A stretch of 64,000 nt of DNA, from positions 124,001 through 188,000 of the forward strand of contig NZ_JARVRW010000007.1 in assembly GCF_030209475.1 (NCBI RefSeq), in the 5' to 3' direction. Position 1 is the first letter of the stretch; each line of letters begins with the position of its first letter. Under the pieces are notes generated by a model that searched no databases, was not told where the DNA came from, and saw nothing but the letters and a program-made list of their open reading frames with translations. The translations under genes were made by a program, and so were the position numbers. This DNA comes from Microbacterium sp. lyk4-40-TSB-66 (GTDB lineage Bacteria > Actinomycetota > Actinomycetes > Actinomycetales > Microbacteriaceae). Shown here in pieces: positions 46,386 through 55,830 of the stretch.

Positions 46386-47281
46386 CCACCGTCGCACTGC
46401 CCCCGATCCCCGAGGCCGCGACCTCGGCCCCGCCCCCTCGCCCCCGCCGTCGGCGCCTGCGCCCCTCGGCCGTCGTCGGCATCGCGATGCTCGCCGTCGT
46501 CGTCGGCGCGACCGCGCTACGGCCCGTGCTCCCCGGCTTCGACCCGTTCGGGCAGGATCTGTCCCGCGCCCTGCTCCCTCCCTTCGCCGACCCGGCGCAC
46601 CCGCTGGGCACCGACCCGCTCGGGCGCGACCTCTTCAGCCGGATCGCCCTCGCCTCCGCCGTCACCCTCGGCATCACGGTGGCCATCGTGTGCCTCAACG
46701 CGGTGATCGGCACCACCGTCGGCATCCTGGCCGGCTTCTTCGGAGGGCGACTCGAATCCGCCCTGTCGGTGCTGTCGAACACCGTGCTGGCGATGCCGGT
46801 GGTGCTGCTGCTCATCGCCGTGTGCGCCGTCGTGCCGCCCAGCGCCGGTCTCACGATCCTCGTCGTCGGCTGCACCTGGTGGGTGGGCTACGCGCGGGTG
46901 ACCCGCAACGTCGCCGCGGCCCTGCGCACGCAGGACTTCGTCGTCGCGCCGCGCACGCAGGGTGCCGACCGATTCTGGTCGCTCACCCGGCACGTCCTGC
47001 CCAACGTCTGGCCGCACACGCTCATCATCGCGGCGACCGACATCGCCACGATCGTGCTCATCGAGGCATCCCTCGAATACCTGGGCCTCGGCGTCCAGCC
47101 GCCCACGCCGAGTTGGGGCGCCATGATCTTCGACGGCCAGAAGTACCTGGCCACCGACCCCTGGCTGGTGATCCTGCCCGGCGTCGCGATGTTCCTCGCC
47201 GTGGGCGGCGTGCAGTTCCTCAGCCAGCAATTCACCGCCGAGGCGCGTGGCGCCTTCCTGCGCAAGGGAGCCCGCCGATGA
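46382..47281 (+). CDS. Peptide/nickel-type ABC importer permease 2 (DppC-like)
   Basis: This 299-residue DppC/OppC-type permease has the family DPLGRDLFSRIALASAV near 77, EAA-type loop VVAPRTQGADRFWSLTRHVLPNVWP near 196-220 and the end LEYLGLGVQPPTPSWGAMI. It pairs with the DppB-like gene (ATGA overlap). Confidence 0.92.
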   Translation: MTTVALPPIPEAATSAPPPRPRRRRLRPSAVVGIAMLAVVVGATALRPVLPGFDPFGQDLSRALLPPFADPAHPLGTDPLGRDLFSRIALASAVTLGITVAIVCLNAVIGTTVGILAGFFGGRLESALSVLSNTVLAMPVVLLLIAVCAVVPPSAGLTILVVGCTWWVGYARVTRNVAAALRTQDFVVAPRTQGADRFWSLTRHVLPNVWPHTLIIAATDIATIVLIEASLEYLGLGVQPPTPSWGAMIFDGQKYLATDPWLVILPGVAMFLAVGGVQFLSQQFTAEARGAFLRKGARR

Positions 47282-48966
47282 CCCGCCCCGTCCTGTCCGT
47301 CGAGGATCTGCGTCTGGATGCCACGACCGACGACGCTCCCCGCACCCTCGTGCACGACGTCTCGTTCGAGGTCTCGCCGTCGGCTGCCCTCGGCGTCGTC
47401 GGAGAGTCCGGTTCCGGCAAGAGCCTGACGATGCTCGCCGCCCTCGGCCTGCTGCCACCGGGCGTGCGTGTCGTCTCCGGGAGCGTCCGGGTCGACGGCC
47501 GCGACGTGACGACCATGAGCGAGCGTGAGCTGCGCAGCATGCGCGGGCGCGTCACCGGCATGGTGTTCCAAGACCCGATGTCGGCGCTGAACCCCCTCCG
47601 CGCGGTGGGGGCGCAGGTGGCCGCCGCGGTCAGGGCCCACTCCCCCGCCACCTCGCGCGCCGCCGCCCGTCGGCGCGCCGTCGAGCTGCTGCAGTCCGTC
47701 GGGGTGCGGGACGCGGCGGAACGCGCGGCGTCGCGGCCCCACCAGTGGTCGGGCGGCATGCGCCAGCGCGCGGTCATCGCGATGGCCATCGCCAACGACC
47801 CCCTGCTGCTCATCGCCGACGAGCCCACGACCGCTCTCGACGTGACGGTCCAGGCGCAGGTCATGGCGCTGCTCGACGAGGTGCGCGAGCGCACCGGATC
47901 GGCGTTGGCGCTCATCAGCCACGACCTGGGCCTCGTGGCCCAGCACACCGACGACCTCGTCGTGATGCGGTCGGGACGGGTCGTCGAACGCGGGGCGACC
48001 CGCGCGGTGCTGTCCGCCCCGGCCCACGAGTACACCCGTCGGTTGCTCGCGGCGGCTCCGTCGACCCGCACCGGGGCGGATCGCCCGACGGTCGCCGAGA
48101 CCGCCGAGGAGCCCGCCCTCGAGGTGAGCGACCTCGTCGTCGAGTACCCCGGTCGGCGGGGCCGCCGCACCCGCGCGGTCGACGGCGTGTCCCTGCGCAT
48201 CCGCGCCGGAGAGACGGTGGCCGTCGTCGGGGAGTCCGGCTGTGGCAAGTCGTCGCTGCTGCGCGCCATCCTGGGCCTCACCCCCGCGAGCGCGGGCACC
48301 ATCCGCTTCGAGGGGCGCACCGCCTCGCCCGACATCGCCGGTCGCAGCGCCGAGCTGCGCTCCCGTGCCCAGGTGGTGTTCCAAGACCCGTCGTCGGCGC
48401 TGGACCCGCGCATGAGCGTCGCCCGCTCCGTCGGCGAGCCGCTGAAGATCCGGCGGGGCTTCACGTCGGCGCGCGTGCGGACACTGCTCGACGGGGTCGG
48501 CCTCGACAGCTCGTTCGACGACCGTCTGCCCACCCGCCTGTCGGGCGGGCAGCGGCAGCGCGTCGGGATCGCCCGTGCGCTCGCCCTCGACCCGGCGATC
48601 GTGCTGCTCGACGAGCCCGTCTCGGCGCTCGACGTCTCCATCCAGGCGCAGGTGCTCGACCTGCTGGGCGGCCTGCAGCGCGATCAGCGACTCGCCTATC
48701 TCTTCGTCTCGCACGACCTCGGCGTGGTCCGCGGCATCGCGGACCGCGTCGTCGTGATGCAGGCCGGACGCATCGTCGAGGAAGGTCCGACCGAGCGCGT
48801 GTTCGCCGAGCCCCGGCATCCGTACACCCGCACTCTGCTCGACGCCATCCCGCACCTCTTCTCCGACGCGCCCACCCGCTCCGCGTCGCCCGATCCCGCC
48901 CCCTCGCCCACGCCCTCCGACTCCCCCGCACTCTCCGGCTCACCCACCCGAAAGGCCCTCTCATGA
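47278..48966 (+). CDS. Fused double ATP-binding protein of the ABC importer (DppD-DppF-like)
   Basis: The 562-residue protein holds two ABC domains. The first has GESGSGKS (near 44), WSGGMRQRAVIAMAI and LLIADEPTTALDVTVQAQ; the second has GESGCGKSS (near 320), LSGGQRQRVGIARAL and VLLDEPVSALDVSIQAQ. Each is followed by the oligopeptide-type tail (HEYTRRLLAAAPS; HPYTRTLLDAIPHLF). DppD and DppF are separate in many bacteria but fused here, a common variant. The last ~25 residues are Ser/Pro-rich. It overlaps genes on both sides by 4 bases. Confidence 0.94.
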   Translation: MTRPVLSVEDLRLDATTDDAPRTLVHDVSFEVSPSAALGVVGESGSGKSLTMLAALGLLPPGVRVVSGSVRVDGRDVTTMSERELRSMRGRVTGMVFQDPMSALNPLRAVGAQVAAAVRAHSPATSRAAARRRAVELLQSVGVRDAAERAASRPHQWSGGMRQRAVIAMAIANDPLLLIADEPTTALDVTVQAQVMALLDEVRERTGSALALISHDLGLVAQHTDDLVVMRSGRVVERGATRAVLSAPAHEYTRRLLAAAPSTRTGADRPTVAETAEEPALEVSDLVVEYPGRRGRRTRAVDGVSLRIRAGETVAVVGESGCGKSSLLRAILGLTPASAGTIRFEGRTASPDIAGRSAELRSRAQVVFQDPSSALDPRMSVARSVGEPLKIRRGFTSARVRTLLDGVGLDSSFDDRLPTRLSGGQRQRVGIARALALDPAIVLLDEPVSALDVSIQAQVLDLLGGLQRDQRLAYLFVSHDLGVVRGIADRVVVMQAGRIVEEGPTERVFAEPRHPYTRTLLDAIPHLFSDAPTRSASPDPAPSPTPSDSPALSGSPTRKALS

Positions 48967-50501
48967 CCCGCTCGACAGCCCGCCGCGCCCTCGCAGGCGC
49001 CGCCGCCCTCACCCTCGGCAGCGTGATCCTCGCCGGATGCGCCGGCGGATTCGACTCCCCCACCGGCTCGGGCGACACCGCCCGCACGAGCCTGACCGCA
49101 GCACTCCCCACCGACCCGAGCTCCATGGACCCCATCCGCTCCGGGGCGCTGGTGGTGCTGTCGGTCTTCTTCCACACCCACGACCAGTTGGTGAAGATCG
49201 CCGCCGACGGCACCCTCGAGCCCAAGCTCGCGACGGAGTGGACGGCGAACGACGACCTCACCCAGTGGGAGTTCACCCTCACCCCCGGTGTCACCGCGAG
49301 CAACGGGGAGGCCATCGACGCCGACGACGTGGTCTTCACGTACGAGACGATCCTCGGAGATCCGAGCGGGGAGAACTACGCCTACCTCTCGTCGCTCGAC
49401 AGCGTCGAGGCGGTGGATGCCACCACCGTGCGCTTCACCCTGAAGCAGCCCTTCTCGGCCTTCCCCCGCAACACCTCGCTCATCTCGATCGTGCCCGCCG
49501 ACACCTACCAGGACATGGGAGCGGACGCCTACGCCCGCGAGCCGATCGGATCGGGACCCTACGTCTTCGACAGCATCACCACGGGCGTGTCGTACGACCT
49601 GAAGCGCAACGACGACTACTGGGGGCCCGCCCCGGCCATCGAAGAGATCTCGCTGCAGCCGGTGTCGTCCACCGAATCGCGCGCGAACGGCGTGCTGTCG
49701 GGCAGCCTCGACGTCGCCCAGATCGGACCGACCCAGGTGGCGTCGGTGCAGGCCGCGCCGTCGGCCCAGACGTTCTCGGCCGCCTCGAACGGGGTCGTCT
49801 TCCTCGGCGTCAACTCCACCGCCGGTGCCCTGCAGGACGTGCGCGTGCGCGAAGCCGTCGCCAAGGCGATCGACACCCATGCGATCGTGGATTCGCTGCT
49901 GTCGGGACTCGCCGAGCCCGCGAAGGCCATGATCGCGCCGGCGGTGGAGGGGTTCTCAGACTCCGTACAGCCCGTCGCATACGACCCCGACGGCGCGCGA
50001 GCGCTGCTGGCCGAGGCCGGCTACGACGGCACGCCGATCCCCTTCGACTACGCCACCGACGGTCGCATCCCGCTCTCGAGCGAGGTGGCCCAGAGCATCC
50101 AGGGCTACCTGCAGGACGTCGGGATCGCCGTCGACATGCGCGGCGCCGACCAGCAGAGCCACACGCTCAAGGTGCGCGGCCGCGAGATGCAGGGCGTCTA
50201 CCTCAACACCTGGGCCCCCTCCACCCTCGACGGCGACCTGCCCCTCACCGACTTCTACGAGACCGCCGGCAACAACAACTACGCTCAGGACCCCGCCACC
50301 GCAGCCTGGGCCGCGGAGCAGCGCGGAGTCGAGGGCGACGCGCGCCAGGACGTGTTCGCGAAGCTGCTCGACTACAGCAACACGCAGGGCTATTTCGTCC
50401 CGCTGTACGTACCGTTCAACAACTTCGCGGCCGTCAGCGGACTGAGCTGGACCCCGCGCGCCGACGGGCTGTACGACTTCACCGGAACGAGCTTCGAATG
50501 A
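48963..50501 (+). CDS. ABC importer substrate-binding lipoprotein (SBP family 5)
   Basis: This 512-residue lipoprotein starts MTRSTARRALAGAAALTLGS with lipobox LAGC (Cys near 27). The family 5 solute-binding signature follows (DGTLEPKLATEWTANDDLTQWEFTL... split at residues about 85-110; IGSGPYVFDSI near 198). Such proteins bind peptides, nickel, opines or other small organic compounds. The amidohydrolase and OCD-like genes downstream suggest a cyclic nitrogen compound or amino-acid derivative rather than a peptide; this is inference. Confidence 0.93.
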   Translation: MTRSTARRALAGAAALTLGSVILAGCAGGFDSPTGSGDTARTSLTAALPTDPSSMDPIRSGALVVLSVFFHTHDQLVKIAADGTLEPKLATEWTANDDLTQWEFTLTPGVTASNGEAIDADDVVFTYETILGDPSGENYAYLSSLDSVEAVDATTVRFTLKQPFSAFPRNTSLISIVPADTYQDMGADAYAREPIGSGPYVFDSITTGVSYDLKRNDDYWGPAPAIEEISLQPVSSTESRANGVLSGSLDVAQIGPTQVASVQAAPSAQTFSAASNGVVFLGVNSTAGALQDVRVREAVAKAIDTHAIVDSLLSGLAEPAKAMIAPAVEGFSDSVQPVAYDPDGARALLAEAGYDGTPIPFDYATDGRIPLSSEVAQSIQGYLQDVGIAVDMRGADQQSHTLKVRGREMQGVYLNTWAPSTLDGDLPLTDFYETAGNNNYAQDPATAAWAAEQRGVEGDARQDVFAKLLDYSNTQGYFVPLYVPFNNFAAVSGLSWTPRADGLYDFTGTSFE

Positions 50502-51721
50502 CCTCCACCGTCCTCACCGACGTCCGCCCGTGGGGCGGCCCCCTCTCCGACGTCGTCCTCGCGGACGGCCTCATCGCCGGCATCCATCCGGCGGGTGCGG
50601 GGCCGCTCGACCCTTCGGCCGCGACGGTGTCGGGCCGCGGACGCATCCTGCTGCCGTCGTTCGCCGACGTGCACGTGCACCTCGACTCGACCCGCATCGG
50701 GCTGCCGTTCCGGCCGCACACCGGGGTGCCCGGGGTGTGGGGCATGATGCTCAACGACCGCGACAACTGGCGCCACGCCGAGCGGAGCATGGAGCACCGC
50801 GTGGCCACGACGCTCGAGAGCGCGATCGCCCGCGGCACGACCCAGGTGCGCACGTACGCCCAGGTCGACGTCGACGCCGATCTGGAGAGATTGGATGCCG
50901 TGCTCGCGGCGCGCGAGGCGAACCTCGACCGCTGCGAGGTCGAGATCATCGCGTTCCCGCAGGCGGGCCTGCTGCGCGAGGCGGGATCGATCGAGGTGCT
51001 CGAGCGGGCCATGGACCGCGGTGCGGACGTGGTCGGCGGCATCGATCCGTGCGCCCTCGACCGCGACCCGGTGCGTCATCTCGACGCCGTGTTCGGCATC
51101 GCCGAGCGTCACGGCGCCCCCATCGACATCCACCTGCACGAACCGGACCAGCTGGCGAAGTTCTCGGCCGAGCTGATCATCGAGCGCACCCGCGCCCTCG
51201 ACATGCGCGGTCGCGTCACCATCTCGCACGGTTACGGCCTGGGGCGCCTGCCCGAGGCGCAACTGCGCGCGCTGCTCGAGCAGTTCCGCGACCTCGGCAT
51301 CTCGATGGCCACGGTCGCCCCCCAGGCTCCGCTTCCCACGCACCTGCTCGACGAGTACGGCATCGCGCTCGGGCTCGGGCAGGACGGCCAGCGCGATTAC
51401 TGGTCTCCCTACGGCAACACCGACATGCTCGACCGCACCTGGCAGCTCGCCTTCACCAACGGCTTCCGCCGCGACGACGACATCGAGCACTGCGTCGCGA
51501 TCGCCACGGTGGGGGGCCGCGCGGTGATGGGCCGGGCGGCCATGCCCGCCCTCGGCGCGGAGAGCCCCGGTGTGGGGGTCGGCGACCCCGCCGACCTCGT
51601 ACTGGTCGCCGGTGACACGGTGACGGCGGCCGTGATGGACCGCCTGAGCGACCGCACCGTGCTGTTCCGCGGTGCCGTCGTCGCCGACGCCCTCGAGCTG
51701 ACCGAGGGGAGCCGCGCCTGA
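50498..51721 (+). CDS. Cytosine-deaminase-like amidohydrolase
   Basis: The 407-residue metal-dependent hydrolase has the four metal/catalytic motifs: FADVHVHLDSTR (near 58), IDIHLHEPDQLAKF (near 210), TISHGYGLG (near 243) and GLGQDGQRDYWSPYG (near 290), with the fold of cytosine deaminase and related proteins. It would open or deaminate a heterocycle or cyclic amide. Its overlap with the binding-protein gene (ATGA) ties it to the imported substrate, whose identity is not visible. Confidence 0.88.
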   Translation: MTSTVLTDVRPWGGPLSDVVLADGLIAGIHPAGAGPLDPSAATVSGRGRILLPSFADVHVHLDSTRIGLPFRPHTGVPGVWGMMLNDRDNWRHAERSMEHRVATTLESAIARGTTQVRTYAQVDVDADLERLDAVLAAREANLDRCEVEIIAFPQAGLLREAGSIEVLERAMDRGADVVGGIDPCALDRDPVRHLDAVFGIAERHGAPIDIHLHEPDQLAKFSAELIIERTRALDMRGRVTISHGYGLGRLPEAQLRALLEQFRDLGISMATVAPQAPLPTHLLDEYGIALGLGQDGQRDYWSPYGNTDMLDRTWQLAFTNGFRRDDDIEHCVAIATVGGRAVMGRAAMPALGAESPGVGVGDPADLVLVAGDTVTAAVMDRLSDRTVLFRGAVVADALELTEGSRA

Positions 51722-52710
51722 TGCTGCTGCTCAGCACGCCCCAGTTGGAGGGTCTCGTCGACCGCGGGGCCATCGCCGAGGCCGTCTCCCGAGGGTTCGC
51801 CGAGATCGCCGAGGGTCGCGCCGACCAGCCCGGCCCGACCTCGATGGCGACCCCCTCGGACTCGGCCCGGTTCATCCTCATGTCGGCGGTGTCGGAGGCC
51901 TCCGACCTCGCGGGGGTCAAGCTCCTGGCCGACGTGCCCGACAACGCGGGGCGGCGGCTGCCGACCCAGCGCTCGATGATCCTCGTCGTGGATCGCGTCG
52001 ACGGATCACCGGTCGCGCTGCTGCACGGCGCCGTCCCGACCCGGGTGCGCACCGCCGCCGCGAGCGCGGTGGCCACCCGCACGCTGTCCCGCCCCGACAG
52101 CCGGACCCTCGGCCTCATCGGCGCCGGGGCACTGGCCCGCGAGCACGCCCTGGCCCTCCGCGACGTGCGGTCCTTCGACCGCGTCGTGGTGTGGTCGCGC
52201 ACACGCGAGCGCGCCGAGGGGCTCGCGGCCGATCTGCGCGGCGAGGGGTGGCCGACGGCGATCGACGTCGTGGCATCCCCTCGAGAGGTGGTGGAGGAGG
52301 CCGACGTCGTGTGCACTCTGACCCCGTCGGTGGAGGCGATCGTCGAGGGCGCGTGGCTGCACCCGGGGCAGCACCTCAACGTCGTCGGTGCCCGCCCGCG
52401 CGCGGACGAGCGGGAGGTCGACGGCGAGGCCATGGCGCGCTCCTCGATCTGGGTCGACGACCGGGCGACGGCGCGCACCAAGTCGGGCGACCTGCTGCGG
52501 GCGATCGACGAGGGCGCGATCTCCGAGGCCGACATCGTCGGCACGATCGGAGAGGTCGTCGCCGGACGGGCCCGGGGCCGCACGTCGTCCGAGGAGATCA
52601 CGCTGTTCGACTCGGTGGGCATCGGCGCGCAGGACGTCGCCGTCGCCGACGTCTTCATCCGCGCCGCCCGCGAGCGGGGACTCGGCACGCTCGTCGACCT
52701 GAGCGCCTGA
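51721..52710 (+). CDS. Ornithine cyclodeaminase / mu-crystallin family protein
   Basis: This 329-residue enzyme has the OCD Rossmann motif LGLIGAGALAREHALAL (near 124), the substrate-side Lys/Arg in SDLAGVKLLADVPDN and PTRVRTAAASAVATRTL, and HLNVVGARPRADEREVDGEAM near 218. Family members act as cyclodeaminases, ketimine reductases or amino-acid dehydrogenases. It is last in the ABC importer operon, overlapping the amidohydrolase stop by one base (TGATG), so it probably acts on that product. Confidence 0.9.
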   Translation: MLLLSTPQLEGLVDRGAIAEAVSRGFAEIAEGRADQPGPTSMATPSDSARFILMSAVSEASDLAGVKLLADVPDNAGRRLPTQRSMILVVDRVDGSPVALLHGAVPTRVRTAAASAVATRTLSRPDSRTLGLIGAGALAREHALALRDVRSFDRVVVWSRTRERAEGLAADLRGEGWPTAIDVVASPREVVEEADVVCTLTPSVEAIVEGAWLHPGQHLNVVGARPRADEREVDGEAMARSSIWVDDRATARTKSGDLLRAIDEGAISEADIVGTIGEVVAGRARGRTSSEEITLFDSVGIGAQDVAVADVFIRAARERGLGTLVDLSA

Positions 52711-52779
52711 CCGGCCCGGGGGTCGGTGGTCGCGGTATCCGCTGCCCCGCGCCGGGTTCGACCCGGCCACCGCCCCCAC

Positions 52780-53260
52780 GCATAAACACCATCCGTGCGC
52801 AGAAACACGCCGACAGAGCGTTTATGCGCACGGATTGTGTTTATGCACCACGGATGCCGCGCGGCACGGCCAGCACACGCGCGAGGCCGCGGCATCCCCT
52901 ACCCAGCGCCGCCCCCGACCCCCGCGGTCCGACCCGCCCACCGTCTCCCCACGCATAAACACCATCCGTGCGCAGAAACACGCCGACAGAGCGTTTATGC
53001 GCACGGATTGTGTTTATGCACCACGGATGCCGCGCGGCACGGCCAGCACACGCGCGACGCCGCGGCATCCCCTACCCAGCGCCGCCCCGACCCCCGCGGT
53101 CCGACCCGCCCACCGCCTCCCCCACGCATAAACACCATCCGTGCGCAGAAACACGCCGACAGAGCGTTTATGCGCACGAACCGTGTTTATGCGCCACGGA
53201 TGCCACGCGGCACGGCCAGCACACGCGCGAGGTCGCGGCATCCCCACGCGCAGCCCGCGC
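52780..53260. repeat. 173-bp tandem repeat built around CGCATAAAC palindromes
   Basis: Nearly identical units start at 52780, 52953 and 53126 (exact 173-base period); the third is cut short near 53260. Each unit opens with 22-bp arms starting GCATAAACACC and ending GTGTTTATGC (in unit 1 at 52780-52801 and 52825-52846, one mismatch) and holds a second, degenerate GAAACACGC / GCGTTTATG pair in the loop. The other ~105 bases of each unit are C-rich. The whole 640-base gap between the OCD-like gene and the SDR gene contains no gene I can support. A related palindrome is at 44483. Confidence 0.9.
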
Positions 53261-53350
53261 GACACGGCCAGCACACGCGCGGCACCCCGACGCACAGCCC
53301 GCACACCCCGACCCCGACGCGGGGACGCACCGCCCCGCCCTACCCCCGCG

Positions 53351-54205
53351 TCAGTCGAGGAAGATGTCCGGATACATCGCCTCGTCGGGCGTGCCCGGCA
53401 TGGCGGCGTAGCCGGAGAAGTCCGTCACCCCGGCGGCGATGAGGACATCCTCGACGATGAGCGTCTGCCCGGTCAGCTCGCGCGAGGGGGCACGCAGCAC
53501 CTCGTACGCGGCATCCGCGTAGATCTCGGGCGTGCGCGACACGCGCATGAGCCGGTCGCCGCCGATGACGTTCTGCACGGCCGCCGTCGCGATGGTCGTG
53601 CGGGGCCACAGCGTGTTCGCGGCGATCCCGGCATCCGCGAACTCCGCCGCGAGACCCAGGGTCGCCATCGTCATGCCGAACTTCGCGAGGCTGTACCCGG
53701 TGTGGGCTCCCAGCCAGCGAGGCGTGACGTTGAGCGGCGGCGACAGCGAAAGGATGTGCGGGTTCGCCGCCTCGCGCAGCTGGGGCACCGCCGCCCGCGA
53801 CAGCAGGAAGGTGCCGCGGACGTTCACGTCCTGCATGAGGTCGTACTTCTTCGTCGCGAGCTCCTGCGAGCCCGAGAGGTCGATGACGCTGGCGTTGTTG
53901 ACGACGATGTCGATGCCGCCGAACTCCCCGACCGTGCGCAGCACCGCCTCGGTGATCGACGCCTCATCGCGCACGTCGCCGACGATCGGCAGCGCCCGCC
54001 CGCCCGCCGCGCGGATCGCCTCGGCCGCCGTGTGCACGGTGCCCTCGAGCTTGGGATGCGGGGTGTCGGTCTTGGCGAGCAGCGCGACGTTCGCGCCGTC
54101 GCGGGCCGCGCGCAGGGCGATCGCGAGGCCGATGCCGCGGCTCCCGCCCGACATCAGGATGGTCTTGCCGGCCAGCGGGGCGCCGGACGAGGGCGACGTG
54201 CTCAT
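53351..54205 (-). CDS. SDR-family oxidoreductase (HSDL2-like)
   Basis: The 284-residue short-chain dehydrogenase has the nucleotide motif MSGGSRGIGLAIALRAA (near 17), NNAS near 105 and YSLAKFGM near 168 as the catalytic YxxxK. The catalytic Ser region is ILSLSPPLNVTP, as in the HSDL2-like group (C-terminal FLDxxG segment EDVLIAAGVTDFSGYAAMPG). These may act on fatty acyl or hydroxyacyl substrates. It is last in a three-gene operon, coupled by a 4-base overlap. Confidence 0.92.
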   Translation of the reverse strand: MSTSPSSGAPLAGKTILMSGGSRGIGLAIALRAARDGANVALLAKTDTPHPKLEGTVHTAAEAIRAAGGRALPIVGDVRDEASITEAVLRTVGEFGGIDIVVNNASVIDLSGSQELATKKYDLMQDVNVRGTFLLSRAAVPQLREAANPHILSLSPPLNVTPRWLGAHTGYSLAKFGMTMATLGLAAEFADAGIAANTLWPRTTIATAAVQNVIGGDRLMRVSRTPEIYADAAYEVLRAPSRELTGQTLIVEDVLIAAGVTDFSGYAAMPGTPDEAMYPDIFLD

Positions 54206-54978
54206 GCGCGTCCTTTCGCGGAGGCGGCGGCGAAGGCGGCGACACGCGCCCTGGCCTCGGGGGTGTCGAAGGCGGCGCCGATCGTGGCGGCCTCGTCGTC
54301 GAGGTTCGCCGCGAGCGAGCGTCCGGCGCCCACGCGCACGAGTCGCGTCGCCTGACCGAACGCCGCGGTGGCCCCCTCGAGCCAGAATCGCGCGATCTCG
54401 TCGACCCGGGCCCGCAGGTCTCCGGATGCCACGACCTCGGCGACCAGCCCCCAGTCCTGCGCCTCCGCGGCCGAGAGCATCCGATCCTGCAGCAGCAGCT
54501 GCAGAGCGCGCCGCTGGCCGATCGCCGCGGGCAGCAGCGTCGAGACGCCCAGGTCGGGGGTGAGGCCGATGTTGGCGTAGCGGCTGACGAAGCGCGCGTT
54601 CTCGCTCGCCACGACGTAGTCGGCGGTGAGCATCAAGCCGAGCCCGCCGCCCGCGACCGCTCCCTGGACGGCGGCGACCATCGGCAGCGGAGCCTCGGCG
54701 AAGGTGCGGATGCCGTCGTGGATCGCCTCCGCCGTCTCGGTCACCTCGCGGCCCGCCGCACCGGTCGTCGCCATCGCGACGACGTCGCCGCCCGCGCAGA
54801 AGGCCGGACCGTTGGCCTCCAGGATCACCGCCCCGACGGACGCATCGGTGGTCACCTCCTGGGCGACGGAGCGCCAGCGCGCGGCCATGGGGAAGTCCAT
54901 CGCGTTGAGCGAGGCGGGGCGGTCGAACGTGACGCGCGCGAGCCCGTCCTCGACGTGCAGCAGGATGCCGTCGGTCAT
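54202..54978 (-). CDS. Enoyl-CoA hydratase/isomerase (crotonase family)
   Basis: This 258-residue crotonase has PAFCAGGDVVAMAT (oxyanion hole, near 58), QGAVAGGGLGLMLTADYVVAS (near 105) and YANIGLTPDLGVSTLLP (near 133). The first catalytic Glu position reads GGGLGL, so the Glu of classic hydratases is missing, while Asp in TPDLG is kept. This pattern fits isomerase or other crotonase activities better than a standard hydratase. It is coupled by 4-base overlaps to SDR genes on both sides. Confidence 0.9.
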   Translation of the reverse strand: MTDGILLHVEDGLARVTFDRPASLNAMDFPMAARWRSVAQEVTTDASVGAVILEANGPAFCAGGDVVAMATTGAAGREVTETAEAIHDGIRTFAEAPLPMVAAVQGAVAGGGLGLMLTADYVVASENARFVSRYANIGLTPDLGVSTLLPAAIGQRRALQLLLQDRMLSAAEAQDWGLVAEVVASGDLRARVDEIARFWLEGATAAFGQATRLVRVGAGRSLAANLDDEAATIGAAFDTPEARARVAAFAAASAKGRA

Positions 54979-55736
54979 TTCGGCGCCATCCGGATCGCGC
55001 CGTCGAGGCGGATGGTCTCGCCGTTGAGGTAGCCGTTGTCGACGATGGCGAGCACCAGGCGCGCGTATTCGTCGGGGGCGCCGAGGCGGGAGGGATAGGG
55101 AACCTGCTGGCCGAGCGAGTCCTGCGCCGCCTGGGGCAGTCCCTTCAGCATCGGCGTCTCCATGATGCCGGGGGCGATGGTGACGACCCGGATGCCGTGG
55201 CGGGCGAGCTCTCGCGCGATCGGGAGCGTCATCGCGTGCACGCCGCCCTTGCTGGCCGCGTACGCGGGCTGGCCGATCTGTCCGTCGAAGGCCGCGACGC
55301 TGGCGGTGTTGACGATGACGCCCCGGTCGCCGCCGTCGGCGGGGTCGGTCCGTGCCATCACCGCCGACGCCTGGGCGACCACGTTGTAGGTGCCGATGAG
55401 GTTGACCCGGATCACGCGCTCGAAGTCGGCCAGCGCGGTGGGCACGCCCTCCCGGTCGAGCACCTTGGCCGGAGGGGCGATGCCGGCGCAGTTCACGACC
55501 ACGCGCAGCGGCCCCGCTTCGGCGGCGCGGGCGGCGGCGTCTGCGATCTGATCGGCATCCGTGACGTCGGCGGCGACGAAGGATCCGCCCAGACCCTCCG
55601 CGATGGAGGCTCCCGTCGAGGACGGAAGGTCGACGATGGTGACGTGCGCGCCCGCAGCCGTGAGACGGCGGGCGGTGGCCAGGCCCAGGCCCGAGGCACC
55701 GCCGGTGACGAGGGCGGAGGCTCCTGCGATGTCCAT
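54975..55736 (-). CDS. SDR-family 3-hydroxyacyl-CoA dehydrogenase (HSD10-like)
   Basis: The 253-residue dehydrogenase starts [20 protein letters not shown] (TGxxxGxG motif) after GGAGA. It has [13 protein letters not shown] and [11 protein letters not shown] (catalytic YxxxK, near 160). The SDR subgroup, with the tail [17 protein letters not shown], includes HSD10-type 3-hydroxyacyl-CoA dehydrogenases. It is first in an operon with a crotonase and a second SDR, suggesting beta-oxidation of an unidentified acyl chain. Confidence 0.93.
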   Translation of the reverse strand: MDIAGASALVTGGASGLGLATARRLTAAGAHVTIVDLPSSTGASIAEGLGGSFVAADVTDADQIADAAARAAEAGPLRVVVNCAGIAPPAKVLDREGVPTALADFERVIRVNLIGTYNVVAQASAVMARTDPADGGDRGVIVNTASVAAFDGQIGQPAYAASKGGVHAMTLPIARELARHGIRVVTIAPGIMETPMLKGLPQAAQDSLGQQVPYPSRLGAPDEYARLVLAIVDNGYLNGETIRLDGAIRMAPK

Positions 55737-55818
55737 GCGTTCTCCTTCGAAGCTGAAACCGGGTCCCACCTTAGTCGAGACTCAGGACCGTACGGGAGGA
55801 CCGGGGCATCACCCCGCA

Positions 55819-55824
55819 TAGGCT
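55819..55824 (+). promoter_or_regulatory. -10 box of leaderless GNAT gene
   Basis: TAGGCT is 6 bases before the GTG start at 55831. No RBS is present. Confidence 0.55.
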
Positions 55825-55830
55825 CGAACG

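Noticed and set aside
52780..53260. CRISPR-like array
   Set aside because: The 173-base unit is repeated in full with no variable spacers, and no cas genes are present.
52796..53411. Short open frames within the 173-bp repeats
   Set aside because: They exist because the repeat length carries over the same frames. They have no RBS or promoter and no protein-like composition.
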